From a bacterium (GTDB taxonomy: Bacteria > Zixibacteria > MSB-5A5 > WJJR01): a stretch of 55,589 nt of DNA. The first letter of the stretch is position 1. Every line of letters starts with the position of its first letter. Shown here piece by piece: positions 20,702 to 28,896 of this stretch. Where the stretch lies: contig DATMBC010000054.1 in assembly GCA_035559435.1 (NCBI GenBank), forward strand, positions 1 to 55,589. The letters are read 5' to 3'. A program made the translations under genes and the position numbers. The notes beneath the pieces were generated by a model. That model saw only the letters and a program-made list of their open reading frames with translations, was not told the DNA's origin and made no database searches.

Positions 20702-20738
20702 CAAAACGAACGCGACGGGATCCATTCATCCCGTCGCG
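20702..20738 (-). terminator. Intrinsic terminator after rpmE
   Basis: CGCGACGGGA and its complement (20711-20720/20729-20738) flank an 8-base loop. On the minus strand the stem is followed by TTCGTTTTGT. It would end or attenuate rpmE transcription before prfA. Confidence 0.75.
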
Positions 20739-20767
20739 CAATGCCCCGGTGGGGCGTGGTGAAATCG

Positions 20768-21013
20768 CTACGATTCGGCCGGGGCGGGCTTGTCGGCGCC
20801 CTTGGCGGCCGGCGCGGTCATGCCATACTTGCGCAGGAACTTCTCCACGCGTCCGGCGGTGTCGACCAGCTTCTGCTTGCCGGTGAAAAACGGGTGGCAG
20901 TTCGAGCAGATTTCCACATGCAAGTCCTTGACGGTCGAGCGGGTCTTGATCTCGTTGCCGCAGGCGCAGCGGATCACGGTGTTAAAGTACTTGGGGTGGA
21001 TTCCCTCTTTCAT
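20768..21013 (-). CDS. rpmE: Ribosomal protein bL31, zinc-binding (C+) form
   Basis: 81 residues. 'MKEGIHPKY' is the canonical bL31 start. The zinc ligands are present as 'RCACGNE' and '[13 protein letters not shown]', so this is the C+ paralogue that also stores zinc. '[10 protein letters not shown]' is the usual C-terminal helix, followed by an Ala/Lys/Pro tail. ATG 21013 has GGAG at -8. It is transcribed divergently from the citrate-cleavage operon and has its own promoter at 21049-21077. Confidence 0.95.
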   Translation of the reverse strand: MKEGIHPKYFNTVIRCACGNEIKTRSTVKDLHVEICSNCHPFFTGKQKLVDTAGRVEKFLRKYGMTAPAAKGADKPAPAES

Positions 21014-21048
21014 CACATTCTCCAATTCCCGGCCCAGCCGAGTCACAC

Positions 21049-21077
21049 ATAATACGAAACCGCGTTGGCCCTGACAA
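21049..21077 (-). promoter_or_regulatory. Sigma70-like promoter of rpmE
   Basis: On the minus strand TTGTCA (21072-21077) and TATTAT (21049-21054) are separated by exactly 17 bp; both are 5 of 6 to consensus. It predicts a leader of about 30 nt before the rpmE ATG. Confidence 0.65.
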
Positions 21078-21105
21078 ATCTTTTCCGCAAAGCCGCTGGC
21101 CCACG

Positions 21106-21134
21106 TTGACTTAACCTCGGCTCCCGGGCATATT
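21106..21134 (+). promoter_or_regulatory. Sigma70-like promoter of the citrate-cleavage operon
   Basis: TTGACT (21106-21111) and CATATT (21129-21134) are 17 bp apart, about 30 bp before the ATG at 21165. It is back-to-back with the rpmE promoter. CCTCGG/CCGAGG half-sites flank the -10 and could be an operator (weak). Confidence 0.6.
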
Positions 21135-21164
21135 CAGCGGTCTTGAACCGAGGACCCTACCGAC

Positions 21165-22730
21165 ATGGCGCGATTACACGAATACCAGGGTAAGGCGTTG
21201 TTTCAAAAGGCCGGGTTCGCCATCCCCAAAGGGACGGTCGTCCGTGATCCGTCTGAAATCGATTCTGCCCTGGCACAGTCGGGTTTGCCGGCGGTGATCA
21301 AGGCGCAGGCCTGGACCACCTCGCGGGCCGCCCAGGGGGCGATCGCCTTCGCCAACAGCGCCGAAGAAGCGAAAGCCGCGGTGACCCGGATGTTGGCGCT
21401 TAAGATCGCCGGCTTCGATGTCAACGAGGTTCTGGTCGAAGAGAAGGTTGACATTGCCCGCGAATTCTACGCGGGGATAGTGGTCGACGACGCCAACAAG
21501 ACCCCGGTGGTGATCTTCTCATCGGTCGGCGGCTCGGGCATTGAAGAGCTGGCCCGCAAGTATCCCAGGAACGTTTCGCGCACGCCGATCGATGTGCGAT
21601 TCGGGCTGCGCGAGTTCGAAGCGCGTGACGCGGTGCGTCGAACCGGCGTTTCCGGTACGCTGCAGTCGGAGTTGGCCAGGGCGCTGGTGATGCTCTGGAA
21701 GGTGGCGCGCCAATGGGAGGCGCGTTCGGCCGAGATCAATCCGCTGGTGCTGAAGACCGACGGCAAGCTGGTGGCCTGCGACAGCCGCATCACGGTTGAT
21801 GACAACGCGGTCTTTCGTCATCCCGAACTGGGCATCGAGATCGCCCGTGAATTCGGCCGTCCGCCGACCGAACTGGACAAGATCGCCTGGACGGTGGAGC
21901 GCGACGACTACCGCGGCACGTTTTACTTCATCGAGATGGCGCGCGGGTACAAACGCGGCGAGGGATATATCGGCTTTCATGGCGCCGGCGGCGGCGGATC
22001 GATGATGTCGATGGATGCCCTGGTTAAGCGCGGTTACAAGATCGCCAATTTTACCGACACCTCCGGCAACCCCCCGGCCTCAAAGGTGTATCGCGCCGCC
22101 AAGATCATCCTCAGTCAGCCCAACATCGACGCCTATTTCGGCTCCGGATCGGGAGTGGCCTCGCAGGAGCAGTTCCACTCGGCCCGTGGCCTGGTCAAGG
22201 CCTTCTGGGAGGAGAAACTGTCCATCCCCGCGGTTATCCGCCTGGGCGGGAACGGCGAGGATGAGGCGGTGCGCATCCTGACGGAGTACACGAAGGGACT
22301 GCCGGCGCCGGTGGAGGGCTACAAGAAGGACGACACCGCCGACTTTTGCGCCGAGCGGCTGACAGCGCTGTTGGCCCAGGTCAGGGACAAGACCGCCAGG
22401 CGGGTTCTGGCGGTGCCATCGGCGCCGACGATGCCGGCGAAAGAACCATACAAGTTCGAGACGCCGACCGGATCGATCACCTTCGATCATGCGGTCTGCC
22501 GCACCTGCGACTCGAAGACCTGCATCCACACCTGTGTGCCGCAGATTCTGAAGGAAGAAAACGGGGTGGCGGTGCTCAACATCAGCCGCGAGGACGCCAA
22601 GGCGGGCAAGTGCATCGAATGCCTCGCCTGCGAGGTGGAGTGCCGAATCGGCGGCGCCGGCGGCGGACAGGTCCACCTGCCGATCGCGGGCCTGGACGAA
22701 TACCGCCAGAAAGCGATGGCGCAGGCATGA
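21165..22730 (+). CDS. SucC-like (citryl-CoA or succinyl-CoA synthetase) subunit fused to a ferredoxin domain
   Basis: 521 residues. Residues 1 to ~420 are an ATP-grasp/CoA-ligase beta subunit: 'RLHEYQGKALFQKAGFAIPK', 'RSAEINPLVLKTDGKLVACD' and 'SVGGSGIEELARKYPRNVSR'. Residues 445-493 add a two-cluster ferredoxin: C445-x2-C448-x4-C453-x3-C457 and C483-x2-C486-x2-C489-x3-C493, a FixX-like spacing. Family knowledge: SucC, CcsA and ATP-citrate lyase share this fold; the fused iron-sulphur domain is not part of the standard enzymes. Because the third gene is a citryl-CoA-lyase-like protein, citryl-CoA synthetase large subunit is the favoured reading; succinyl-CoA synthetase is the alternative. 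ATG 21165 is preceded by GAGGA, and its stop overlaps the next start (ATGA). Confidence 0.82.
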   Translation: MARLHEYQGKALFQKAGFAIPKGTVVRDPSEIDSALAQSGLPAVIKAQAWTTSRAAQGAIAFANSAEEAKAAVTRMLALKIAGFDVNEVLVEEKVDIAREFYAGIVVDDANKTPVVIFSSVGGSGIEELARKYPRNVSRTPIDVRFGLREFEARDAVRRTGVSGTLQSELARALVMLWKVARQWEARSAEINPLVLKTDGKLVACDSRITVDDNAVFRHPELGIEIAREFGRPPTELDKIAWTVERDDYRGTFYFIEMARGYKRGEGYIGFHGAGGGGSMMSMDALVKRGYKIANFTDTSGNPPASKVYRAAKIILSQPNIDAYFGSGSGVASQEQFHSARGLVKAFWEEKLSIPAVIRLGGNGEDEAVRILTEYTKGLPAPVEGYKKDDTADFCAERLTALLAQVRDKTARRVLAVPSAPTMPAKEPYKFETPTGSITFDHAVCRTCDSKTCIHTCVPQILKEENGVAVLNISREDAKAGKCIECLACEVECRIGGAGGGQVHLPIAGLDEYRQKAMAQA

Positions 22731-23650
22731 GCATCCTGGTCGACGAAACCAAGAAGGTCATTGTGCAAGGTATCACCGGGCGCGAGGGCATGGCGCGCAC
22801 CAAGTTGATGCAGCGTTATGGCACCCGAGTGGTCGCCGGTTGCACTCCCGGCAAGGGGGGCGAGGATGTCCTCGGCGTGCCGGTCTACGACACGGTGATG
22901 GAAGGGGTCGAAAAGTGCGGCGGGCTGGATGTCTCAGTGATCTTCGTGCCGGCGCCGCTGGTCAAGAACGCCGCCTTGGAGGCGATTGCCGCCGGGATCA
23001 AACTGCTGGTGATCGTGCCCGACCGTGTGCCGATCTACGACGTCCTCGAAATCGCCGCCGCGGCGCGTGAGACGGGGGCGCGGTTTGTCGGACCAAACAC
23101 GCTGGGACTGCTGTCCCCCGGCAAGGCGGTCTTCGGCATGATGGGCGGCTCGGCGGCGGCGGCCAAGGATTGGTTTCTGCCGGGACGGGTCGGGGTGGCA
23201 TCGCGTTCGGGCGGGATCACCTCATCGATTGCCTACTACCTCTCCCGCGCCGGCATCGGACTTTCGACCATTGTGCATGTGGGCGGGGATGCCATCGTGG
23301 GCACCGATCTGCCGGCGGTCATGGAACTTTTCCAGGACGATCCCGACACCGATGCGATGGCGATGTTCGGCGAGATTGGCTCGTCGCAGGAGGAGCGGGT
23401 CGCCGACCTGATCGCGTCCGGACGGGTCACCAAGCCGTTGGTGGCCTACATCGGCGGACGCGGGGCGCAGTCGGGGACACGCTTCTCGCACGCCGGCGCG
23501 ATCATCGAAGGGGACCGGGGAACGTACGAAGGCAAAGTGAAACGGCTGCGCGCAGTCGGCGCGGTGGTGGTCGACAACTTCGGCGACATTCCCGACGCGG
23601 TCAAGTCGGTCATCCGTCCGATGGAGACCGGCAAGATCACGGTCGGGTAG
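22727..23650 (+). CDS. SucD-like (citryl-CoA or succinyl-CoA synthetase) alpha subunit
   Basis: 307 residues, a complete alpha subunit. An N-terminal CoA-binding Rossmann domain ('VIVQGITGREGMARTKLMQR', 'VVAGCTPGKGG') is followed by a ligase domain with 'GVASRSGGITSSIAYYLSRA'. The phospho-acceptor histidine is H255 in 'TRFSHAGAIIEG'. It starts inside the stop of the preceding gene (ATGA), so the two subunits are translationally coupled into an alpha-beta enzyme. In context it should form citryl phosphate and citryl-CoA from citrate, ATP and CoA, with succinate as the alternative substrate. An upstream in-frame extension overlaps the previous gene and is not used. Confidence 0.85.
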   Translation: MSILVDETKKVIVQGITGREGMARTKLMQRYGTRVVAGCTPGKGGEDVLGVPVYDTVMEGVEKCGGLDVSVIFVPAPLVKNAALEAIAAGIKLLVIVPDRVPIYDVLEIAAAARETGARFVGPNTLGLLSPGKAVFGMMGGSAAAAKDWFLPGRVGVASRSGGITSSIAYYLSRAGIGLSTIVHVGGDAIVGTDLPAVMELFQDDPDTDAMAMFGEIGSSQEERVADLIASGRVTKPLVAYIGGRGAQSGTRFSHAGAIIEGDRGTYEGKVKRLRAVGAVVVDNFGDIPDAVKSVIRPMETGKITVG

Positions 23651-23661
23651 AGGAACAGATC

Positions 23662-24438
23662 ATGGGCGACAATCACTGGACATCGGCGATCACCGAGATC
23701 GGGCCGAATATCATCCGTCTGCGCGGCTACCCGGTCGAAGAGTTGATGGGGAACGTGGGTTTCGCCGAGGCGATCCACCTGGCGTTGCAGGGCGAACTGC
23801 CCGATCCGGCCACCGGCAAGCTGCTCAACGCGATCTTTGTCTCCTCGATCGATCACGGGACATCGCCGCCCTCGGTTCTGGCCACGCTCACGGTCGCCTC
23901 GACCGGGGCGCCCCTCGGCTCGGCGGTGGCCGCCGGGATTCTGGCGATCTCGCGCTACCATGGCGGGGCGATCGAGGACTGCATGAAGGCGCTCAACGAG
24001 GCGATCGGGTTTACCCGCAAGGATGGCCTCTCCCCCGCCGAGGCCGCGGCGCGCGTGCTGGATATGTTCAAGGCGAAAAACCAGCGTGTCTCGGGCTTTG
24101 GGCACCGACTGCACACCAAGGACCCGCGCACGACGCGTCTGCTGTCGATGTGCGACGAACTGGGCAAGACCGGCGACGGGGTGCGGATGGCGCGCGCCTT
24201 TGAGGAGAACTTCGCCCGCGCGGGCAAGCCATTGCCGCTGAATGTGGATGGCGCCATCGCCGCGGTCTTAATCGACCTGGGCATTGCGCCGGGAATGGCC
24301 AACGCCTTTTTCATGATCGCGCGCCTGCCGGGGCTGGTCGCGCACGCCCACGAGGAGCGGACGCGCTACAAGCCGATGCGGGTGGTCGATCCGAAGGACA
24401 CCGGTTACGACGGGCCGCCGTTGCGGCATTTGCCTTAA
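23662..24438 (+). CDS. Citryl-CoA lyase / ATP-citrate-lyase C-domain-like protein
   Basis: 258 residues, a compact citrate-synthase fold much shorter than true citrate synthase (about 370-430). Catalytic candidates follow the ATP-citrate lyase pattern: 'SSIDHGTSPPS' (H65), 'SGFGHRLHTKDPR' (H148) and 'PLNVDGAIAAVLIDLG' (D196). Expected reaction: citryl-CoA to acetyl-CoA plus oxaloacetate. ATG 23662 has AGAGGA upstream, 11 bp after the SucD-like gene. With the two preceding genes this reconstructs the separated citryl-CoA synthetase/lyase system known from Hydrogenobacter (CcsAB and Ccl). The reverse, citrate-forming direction cannot be excluded. Confidence 0.8.
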   Translation: MGDNHWTSAITEIGPNIIRLRGYPVEELMGNVGFAEAIHLALQGELPDPATGKLLNAIFVSSIDHGTSPPSVLATLTVASTGAPLGSAVAAGILAISRYHGGAIEDCMKALNEAIGFTRKDGLSPAEAAARVLDMFKAKNQRVSGFGHRLHTKDPRTTRLLSMCDELGKTGDGVRMARAFEENFARAGKPLPLNVDGAIAAVLIDLGIAPGMANAFFMIARLPGLVAHAHEERTRYKPMRVVDPKDTGYDGPPLRHLP

Positions 24439-24451
24439 GAATTGTTTCGGG

Positions 24452-24523
24452 AGGGCGAGGCCCCCGCCGCGCCTGCTCTTCCGCCGATCAGACAAAAAAC
24501 AGGCTTGGCGAACGCCTCGCCCT
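24452..24523. repeat. Diverged copy of the REP/MITE-like inverted repeat
   Basis: Arms 24452-24475 and 24500-24523 begin with the same AGGGCGAGGC core as the 19334-19484 element and match each other at about 19 of 24 positions. The A-run in the spacer and the stem could also act as a weak transcription brake between the lyase gene and the HD gene. Confidence 0.6.
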
Positions 24524-24541
24524 TCCAGGAGCGGAGACGGA

Positions 24542-25075
24542 ATGCGGGACGAAATTCTGAAGATCTTCCCGGAGATCAACGAGATCAAGGACGCCGGGCT
24601 GCGGGAGAAGACGGTGAACTCGTGGGTGGCGGCGATGAAGAAGAGCACGTTGTCGCTGGATGATCTGCGGACGATGCCATTTACCCTGCTGGTGTCGGGG
24701 GTCAATGTGACCTTTGTCGAGCATGTGCGCACGGTGACGAAGATGTGCATCGCCTGCTGGGATGTGCTCAAGGCCGCCTACGGCGACCGGTGCAACGTTG
24801 ACCGCGACGTCATGATCGCCGGGGCGATGCTGGCCGACGTCGGCAAAGTGCTCGAGTTCACCAAAAAGGATGGGCAGTTTGTCAAAAGCGAGCATGGCAA
24901 ACTCCTGCGTCATCCGTTCTCCGGGGTCGGCATCGCCTGGGAGCAGGGGCTGCCGGAATCGGTCATCCATGTGATCGCGATGCACTCGAAGGAAGCGGCC
25001 GGCGGCAAGCGCACGCCCGAAGGGATTGTGCTGCACCATGCCGACTTCATCGATTTTGAGTTGGTGGGCGGATAG
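24542..25075 (+). CDS. HD-domain protein with degenerate metal motif
   Basis: 177 residues. The helical HD-phosphohydrolase fold is suggested by H61 in 'VEHVRTVTKMC', 'MIAGAMLADVGKVLEF' (where HD would be; here A98-D99), H124 in 'LLRHPFSGVGIAWEQGLP', 'IAMHSKEA' and 'LHHADFIDFEL'. The first residue of the HD doublet is alanine, so canonical dinuclear metal binding is probably altered. ATG 24542 has GGAG at -8. It sits in the citrate-cleavage operon, 103 bp after the lyase gene. A regulatory or nucleotide-sensing role is possible; the substrate is unknown. Confidence 0.72.
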   Translation: MRDEILKIFPEINEIKDAGLREKTVNSWVAAMKKSTLSLDDLRTMPFTLLVSGVNVTFVEHVRTVTKMCIACWDVLKAAYGDRCNVDRDVMIAGAMLADVGKVLEFTKKDGQFVKSEHGKLLRHPFSGVGIAWEQGLPESVIHVIAMHSKEAAGGKRTPEGIVLHHADFIDFELVGG

Positions 25076-25096
25076 CGCTCATCGTACCGTACCACC

Positions 25097-26548
25097 GTGG
25101 ACCATTCGGAACGGAATCGGCGGCTGGCCCTGTGGATCGCGGGGTCAGCCGTGTTGTTGTCGTTTGCGGCGGCGCTGCCGTTTGTGTTGGGGGCGCAGTT
25201 CCACGCCGATGACTTTCTGCTCTTGCCGCGTGAGCGTGTCGATTGGGTGACCGCGGTCGCCGGGTATCTGAGCCACCCTGATCCCGAAGCGGCGCACTAC
25301 TACCGTCCCGGCTGCCGCATTGTGCAGCAGTCATTGCAAGCGCTGTTCGGCAGCGATCCGGTGGTGTTCCATGCCTGGAATCTGCTGCTGCATTTGGCGT
25401 CAGTGTATCTGCTCTACCGGCTGGCGCGTTCACTGACGGGCGACCGTCTGATTGCCGGAATCGCCGCCGCCATCTTCCTGGTACACCCCGCGCATGATGA
25501 ACCGGTGATCTGGATCACGGGCATCAGCGGGTTGACCGAATCGCTCTGCCACCTGGCGGCGCTGGCGGCATTTGACGCTTATCTGCGCAAGGGGCAAAGG
25601 CGGCATGGCTGGCTTGTGCCGGTCCTCTTCCTCATCGCGCTTTTGCACAAGGAATCGGCCACCGCCATGCTGTTGACACTGCCACTTCTGTGGTGGTACC
25701 GCGGACACCCCGGGAAGCGTTCGTGGCCGATCGTCGCAGTGGCCGCGCTGGCGGCAGGCATGGCCGTGTGGCGGGGATTAATCGGGGTCGAATCGGCCGC
25801 CACGTGGGAGAGTCTGACCTTTCACCCGCTCGCCTGGGCGCGCAACATCATGTTCTACCTGGCGCAGCTCCTGCTGCCGGTGCGGTCGATCTTCCACGCA
25901 ATCGGTTTTGACCGTTACTATCAGTGGCGCGATGCGCTGCCGGTGGTGCCGGGCGCGTGGGTTTACACGGCGGGGATTGTCCTGTTGGCGGCGGTGGCGG
26001 TGTGGGCGGGAGCGCGCCTGTGGCCGCATCTGCCACGCGCGGCGAGACTCGGACTCGGCCTGGCGCTGCTGGCAATTGCGCCCCTGCTGATATCGCGCTA
26101 CACCGGATTGCGACTTTTGTACCTCTCCTCGGCCTTCCTGTCGCTTTCGCTGGCGGCGGTGATGGTGTGGCGGCGGGAGTGTCCGATCATGACCTGGCTC
26201 GCGGCCCTGTGGGTGGTGGCGATGTCAGTCTCGTGGGTGGAACGCGCGGTGGTCTGGCACGACGCTGGGCTCATGGCGCGTCAGGTGATGCTGGAAGCGG
26301 CCAAGGCGCGCAAGCACACGCCCGACCATACGGCCGCGGTGTATCTGGATGTGCCGCGCCGCCACCTGGGCGCGTTCGTGTTTCCAATTGGCTTTGAGGC
26401 CGCGGTGACCCACGACGCCCACACGGCGCCGGGGTCGGTGTTCGATTACGACAATCCACGGAGCGACACCACGCGGATCCCGGCCAGCCGGATGTGGTAC
26501 GGCTGGAATGGGGCGCGGTTTGAGGAGGTGTCGGCGCCGGGCCGCTGA
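25097..26548 (+). CDS. Polytopic membrane protein, GT-C glycosyltransferase-like
   Basis: 483 residues with about ten hydrophobic segments. After TM1 comes an acidic loop 'GAQFHADDFLLL', reminiscent of the catalytic Asp loop of GT-C (PMT/GT39/GT83-type) enzymes that use polyprenyl-linked sugars. 'YYRPGCRIVQQSLQALFGSD' and 'HPAHDEPVIWITGISGLTE' fit the same class. A soluble C-terminal part of about 90 residues follows. The start is read as GTG 25097 with a weak ribosome site. Located between the HD and aconitase genes but functionally unrelated to them; it probably modifies lipid or surface polymers. Family assignment is moderate. Confidence 0.65.
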   Translation: MDHSERNRRLALWIAGSAVLLSFAAALPFVLGAQFHADDFLLLPRERVDWVTAVAGYLSHPDPEAAHYYRPGCRIVQQSLQALFGSDPVVFHAWNLLLHLASVYLLYRLARSLTGDRLIAGIAAAIFLVHPAHDEPVIWITGISGLTESLCHLAALAAFDAYLRKGQRRHGWLVPVLFLIALLHKESATAMLLTLPLLWWYRGHPGKRSWPIVAVAALAAGMAVWRGLIGVESAATWESLTFHPLAWARNIMFYLAQLLLPVRSIFHAIGFDRYYQWRDALPVVPGAWVYTAGIVLLAAVAVWAGARLWPHLPRAARLGLGLALLAIAPLLISRYTGLRLLYLSSAFLSLSLAAVMVWRRECPIMTWLAALWVVAMSVSWVERAVVWHDAGLMARQVMLEAAKARKHTPDHTAAVYLDVPRRHLGAFVFPIGFEAAVTHDAHTAPGSVFDYDNPRSDTTRIPASRMWYGWNGARFEEVSAPGR

Positions 26549-26615
26549 CACGCTGCCCGGGGGCCGTTGCACCGGCGCCGCCGCGGTGATTATCATGCGG
26601 CGCACAGGAGGATGC

Positions 26616-28550
26616 ATGGGACAGACATTGGTTGAAAAGATCGCGACCGCGCACGCGGTGGGACTGAAGCCGGGGCAGTTGGCGTATTCGGGGGACTTTA
26701 TCACCATCCGTCCCAAGCATGTCATGACGCACGACAACACCAGCGCGGTGATGGGCAAGTTCAAGTCGATCGGCGCGACCCGTGTCGCCGACCCGCGCCA
26801 GCCGGTCTTCGCCATCGACCATGACATCCAGAACACAACGCCGGAGAACCTGGCCAAGTACGCCAAGATCGAGGAGTTCGCCAAAAAGCATGGCATCGAC
26901 TTCTACCCGGCCGGCACCGGGATTAGCCACCAGGTGATGGTTGAGGAAGGGTATGTGACGCCGGGCTCCATGGTGGTGGGATCGGACTCGCATTCCAATC
27001 TCTACGGCGCGGCCTCGGCGCTGGGCACGCCGGTGGTGCGCACCGATGCCGCCTCGCTGTGGGCCACCGGGGTGACTTGGTGGCAGGTGCCCCCCATCGC
27101 CAAGGTGAAGTTGGTCGGGAAACTCCGGCCGGGTGTGGTCGGCAAGGATGTCATCATTGCGCTCTGTGGGCTGTTCAATCACGATGAGGTGCTCAATTTC
27201 GCCTGCGAGTTTGTCGGCGATGGGATCGCCGCGTTGTCGATGGATCAGCGGATGAGCATCGCCAACATGACGACCGAATGGGGCGCGCTGGCAGGCGTCT
27301 TCCCGTTTGACGCCGTCCTCCGCGACTACCTCTACGGCCGCGCTGACTATCTGGCCCGAAAGGGCACGCCGCGGCTGACGCGCGCGCAGGTCGATCAATG
27401 GTACAGCCATCCGCTCGAGGCCGACCCTGACGCGCATTATGATGTCGAGCTGACGCTCGACCTCGGCACGGTCATTCCGCATGTCTCGGGGCCGAATCAT
27501 GTCAAGACGATGGCGGCGCTGCCGGAGATCGAGCCGAAGAAGGTGAAGATCGACAAGGCCTACCTACTCAGCTGCGTGAACGCGCGTCTGGAAGACCTCG
27601 GCGAAGCGGCGAAGGTCCTGCGCGGCCGCAAGGTTGCCGATGGCGTGAAGTTCTATGTCGCCGCGGCCTCGGCCAACATCCAGGCCGAAGCGGAGCGGCT
27701 GAGTTACTGGAAGACGCTGGTTGATGCCGGAGCGATAACGCTGCCGTCGGGGTGCGGGCCCTGCATCGGGCTGGGCACCGGCACGCTGGAGGCGGGCGAA
27801 GTGGGGATTTCCGCGACCAACCGCAATTTTCAGGGACGGATGGGACATCGCGATGCGCAGGTCTATCTCGCCAGCCCGGCGGTCGTAGCGGCTTCGGCGG
27901 CGGCGGGTTACATCGCCGCGCCGGAGGCCTTCGAGAATGTCAACGGCCGCTTCAGCATCGTGCAACGTGGCCGCGCCCGACGCGAGGCGCAGAAACTCGA
28001 AATCGTGCCCGGATTTCCGGCGCGTGTCTCCGGACGCCTTCTCTGGCTTCCGGTCGACAATCTCAACACCGACGGCATTTACTCCGGCAAGTTGACCTAC
28101 CGCGACGATGTGACGCCGGAGGAGATGGCGATGGCGTCCTTTGAGAACTACGATCCGAACTTCAAGTCCATCGGACAAAAAGGCGATGTGGTCGTGGCCG
28201 GGCAGAATTTCGGCACCGGCTCTTCGCGCGAACAGGCTGCGACCTGCCTCATCCATCGCGGCATTCCCTGTGTGATTGCCTACTCGTTCTCGGAAACTTA
28301 CAAGCGCAACGCCTTCAACAATGGCTTCGTCGTCTTTGAGTGCCCGGAATTGGTCGAGCATCTGCGCGCCAAGCACCGGGGCGCGACGGACAAGACGATC
28401 GTCTCCGGGACTATCGATATCGACTACCAGGCCTCGGTGATCACGTTTGATGGGCGTCGTTTCTCCTTCCCCGCGCTGTCGACGGTGGCGCAGGAACTGG
28501 TGGTGGCCGGCGGAGCGGAGGAGCTGGTCAAGCGGCGGCTGGCGGGGTGA
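26616..28550 (+). CDS. Aconitase family protein (fused large and small domains, homoaconitase-like)
   Basis: 644 residues. The [4Fe-4S] ligands are C320 ('LLSCVNARLEDLGEAA'), C380 and C383 ('LPSGCGPCIGLG'). 'VVGSDSHSNLYGA' and 'ISATNRNFQGRMGHRD' are superfamily signatures, and the swivel domain is fused at the C-terminus ('GQNFGTGSSREQAA'). The sequence style is closer to homoaconitase/isopropylmalate isomerase than to AcnA or AcnB. Next to a citrate-cleaving system and an isocitrate-dehydrogenase-family gene, interconversion of citrate and isocitrate is the most economical role. Homoaconitate is the alternative, but no homocitrate synthase is present. ATG 26616 follows a strong AGGAGG. Confidence 0.85.
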   Translation: MGQTLVEKIATAHAVGLKPGQLAYSGDFITIRPKHVMTHDNTSAVMGKFKSIGATRVADPRQPVFAIDHDIQNTTPENLAKYAKIEEFAKKHGIDFYPAGTGISHQVMVEEGYVTPGSMVVGSDSHSNLYGAASALGTPVVRTDAASLWATGVTWWQVPPIAKVKLVGKLRPGVVGKDVIIALCGLFNHDEVLNFACEFVGDGIAALSMDQRMSIANMTTEWGALAGVFPFDAVLRDYLYGRADYLARKGTPRLTRAQVDQWYSHPLEADPDAHYDVELTLDLGTVIPHVSGPNHVKTMAALPEIEPKKVKIDKAYLLSCVNARLEDLGEAAKVLRGRKVADGVKFYVAAASANIQAEAERLSYWKTLVDAGAITLPSGCGPCIGLGTGTLEAGEVGISATNRNFQGRMGHRDAQVYLASPAVVAASAAAGYIAAPEAFENVNGRFSIVQRGRARREAQKLEIVPGFPARVSGRLLWLPVDNLNTDGIYSGKLTYRDDVTPEEMAMASFENYDPNFKSIGQKGDVVVAGQNFGTGSSREQAATCLIHRGIPCVIAYSFSETYKRNAFNNGFVVFECPELVEHLRAKHRGATDKTIVSGTIDIDYQASVITFDGRRFSFPALSTVAQELVVAGGAEELVKRRLAG

Positions 28551-28564
28551 CCCGCAGTCGCGGG

Positions 28565-28585
28565 CAAGGGGCGTTCAGCCCCTTG
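28565..28585 (+). terminator. Hairpin after aconitase gene
   Basis: CAAGGGGC and its complement flank a 5-base loop, 14 bp after the stop, followed by only a short T/C tail. It is a weak terminator or a small repeat; a related GCGGGCAAGGGG stretch occurs near 48301. Confidence 0.4.
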
Positions 28586-28615
28586 TTCACGCTGAGTCCC
28601 CGCGCGATCGAAAAA

Positions 28616-28672
28616 AGACTGCTTCGTCGGCCCGATCCGCCGTGGGCGGATCGGGCCTCCTCGCAGTGACGA
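28616..28672 (-). repeat. Palindromic repeat, 'GTCACTGCGAGGAG...GACGAAGCAGTC' type
   Basis: Read on the minus strand it begins GTCACTGCGAGGAGG and ends GACGAAGCAGTC, with a GGCCCGATCCGCC/GGCGGATCGGGCC palindrome between. This boundary pair is a widespread dispersed-repeat family in draft genomes. Confidence 0.65.
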
Positions 28673-28736
28673 TGGGAGATGGTTCTCGACCCATGCGCCC
28701 GGCACTGAGATTCGCAACTCGTAAATACCGATGCAC

Positions 28737-28786
28737 CGTCATTGCGCGGTGGAGTCCGCCGCAGGCGGACGACGACGAAGCAATCT
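28737..28786 (+). repeat. Second copy of the same repeat, opposite orientation
   Basis: It begins CGTCATTGCGCGGTGGAG, has the inner palindrome GTCCGCC/GGCGGAC, and ends GACGAAGCAATCT. The pair sits head-to-head with the 28616-28672 copy between the aconitase and isocitrate dehydrogenase genes. No gene is encoded in this 346-bp gap. Confidence 0.65.
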
Positions 28787-28896
28787 GTTTTGCCCGGCCG
28801 CCCAGATTCGGTTTCCTCCGGTCCGATTCCGCTTGAACCGGAACATGCCAATTCCGCATACTGGCCGCCGACCGGAAACACAAAGGAGAACGCGGA

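Noticed and set aside
21165-23650. Ordinary succinyl-CoA synthetase sucCD
   Set aside because: Not excluded, but the fused ferredoxin domain and the adjoining ACL-like lyase make citryl-CoA synthetase more likely.
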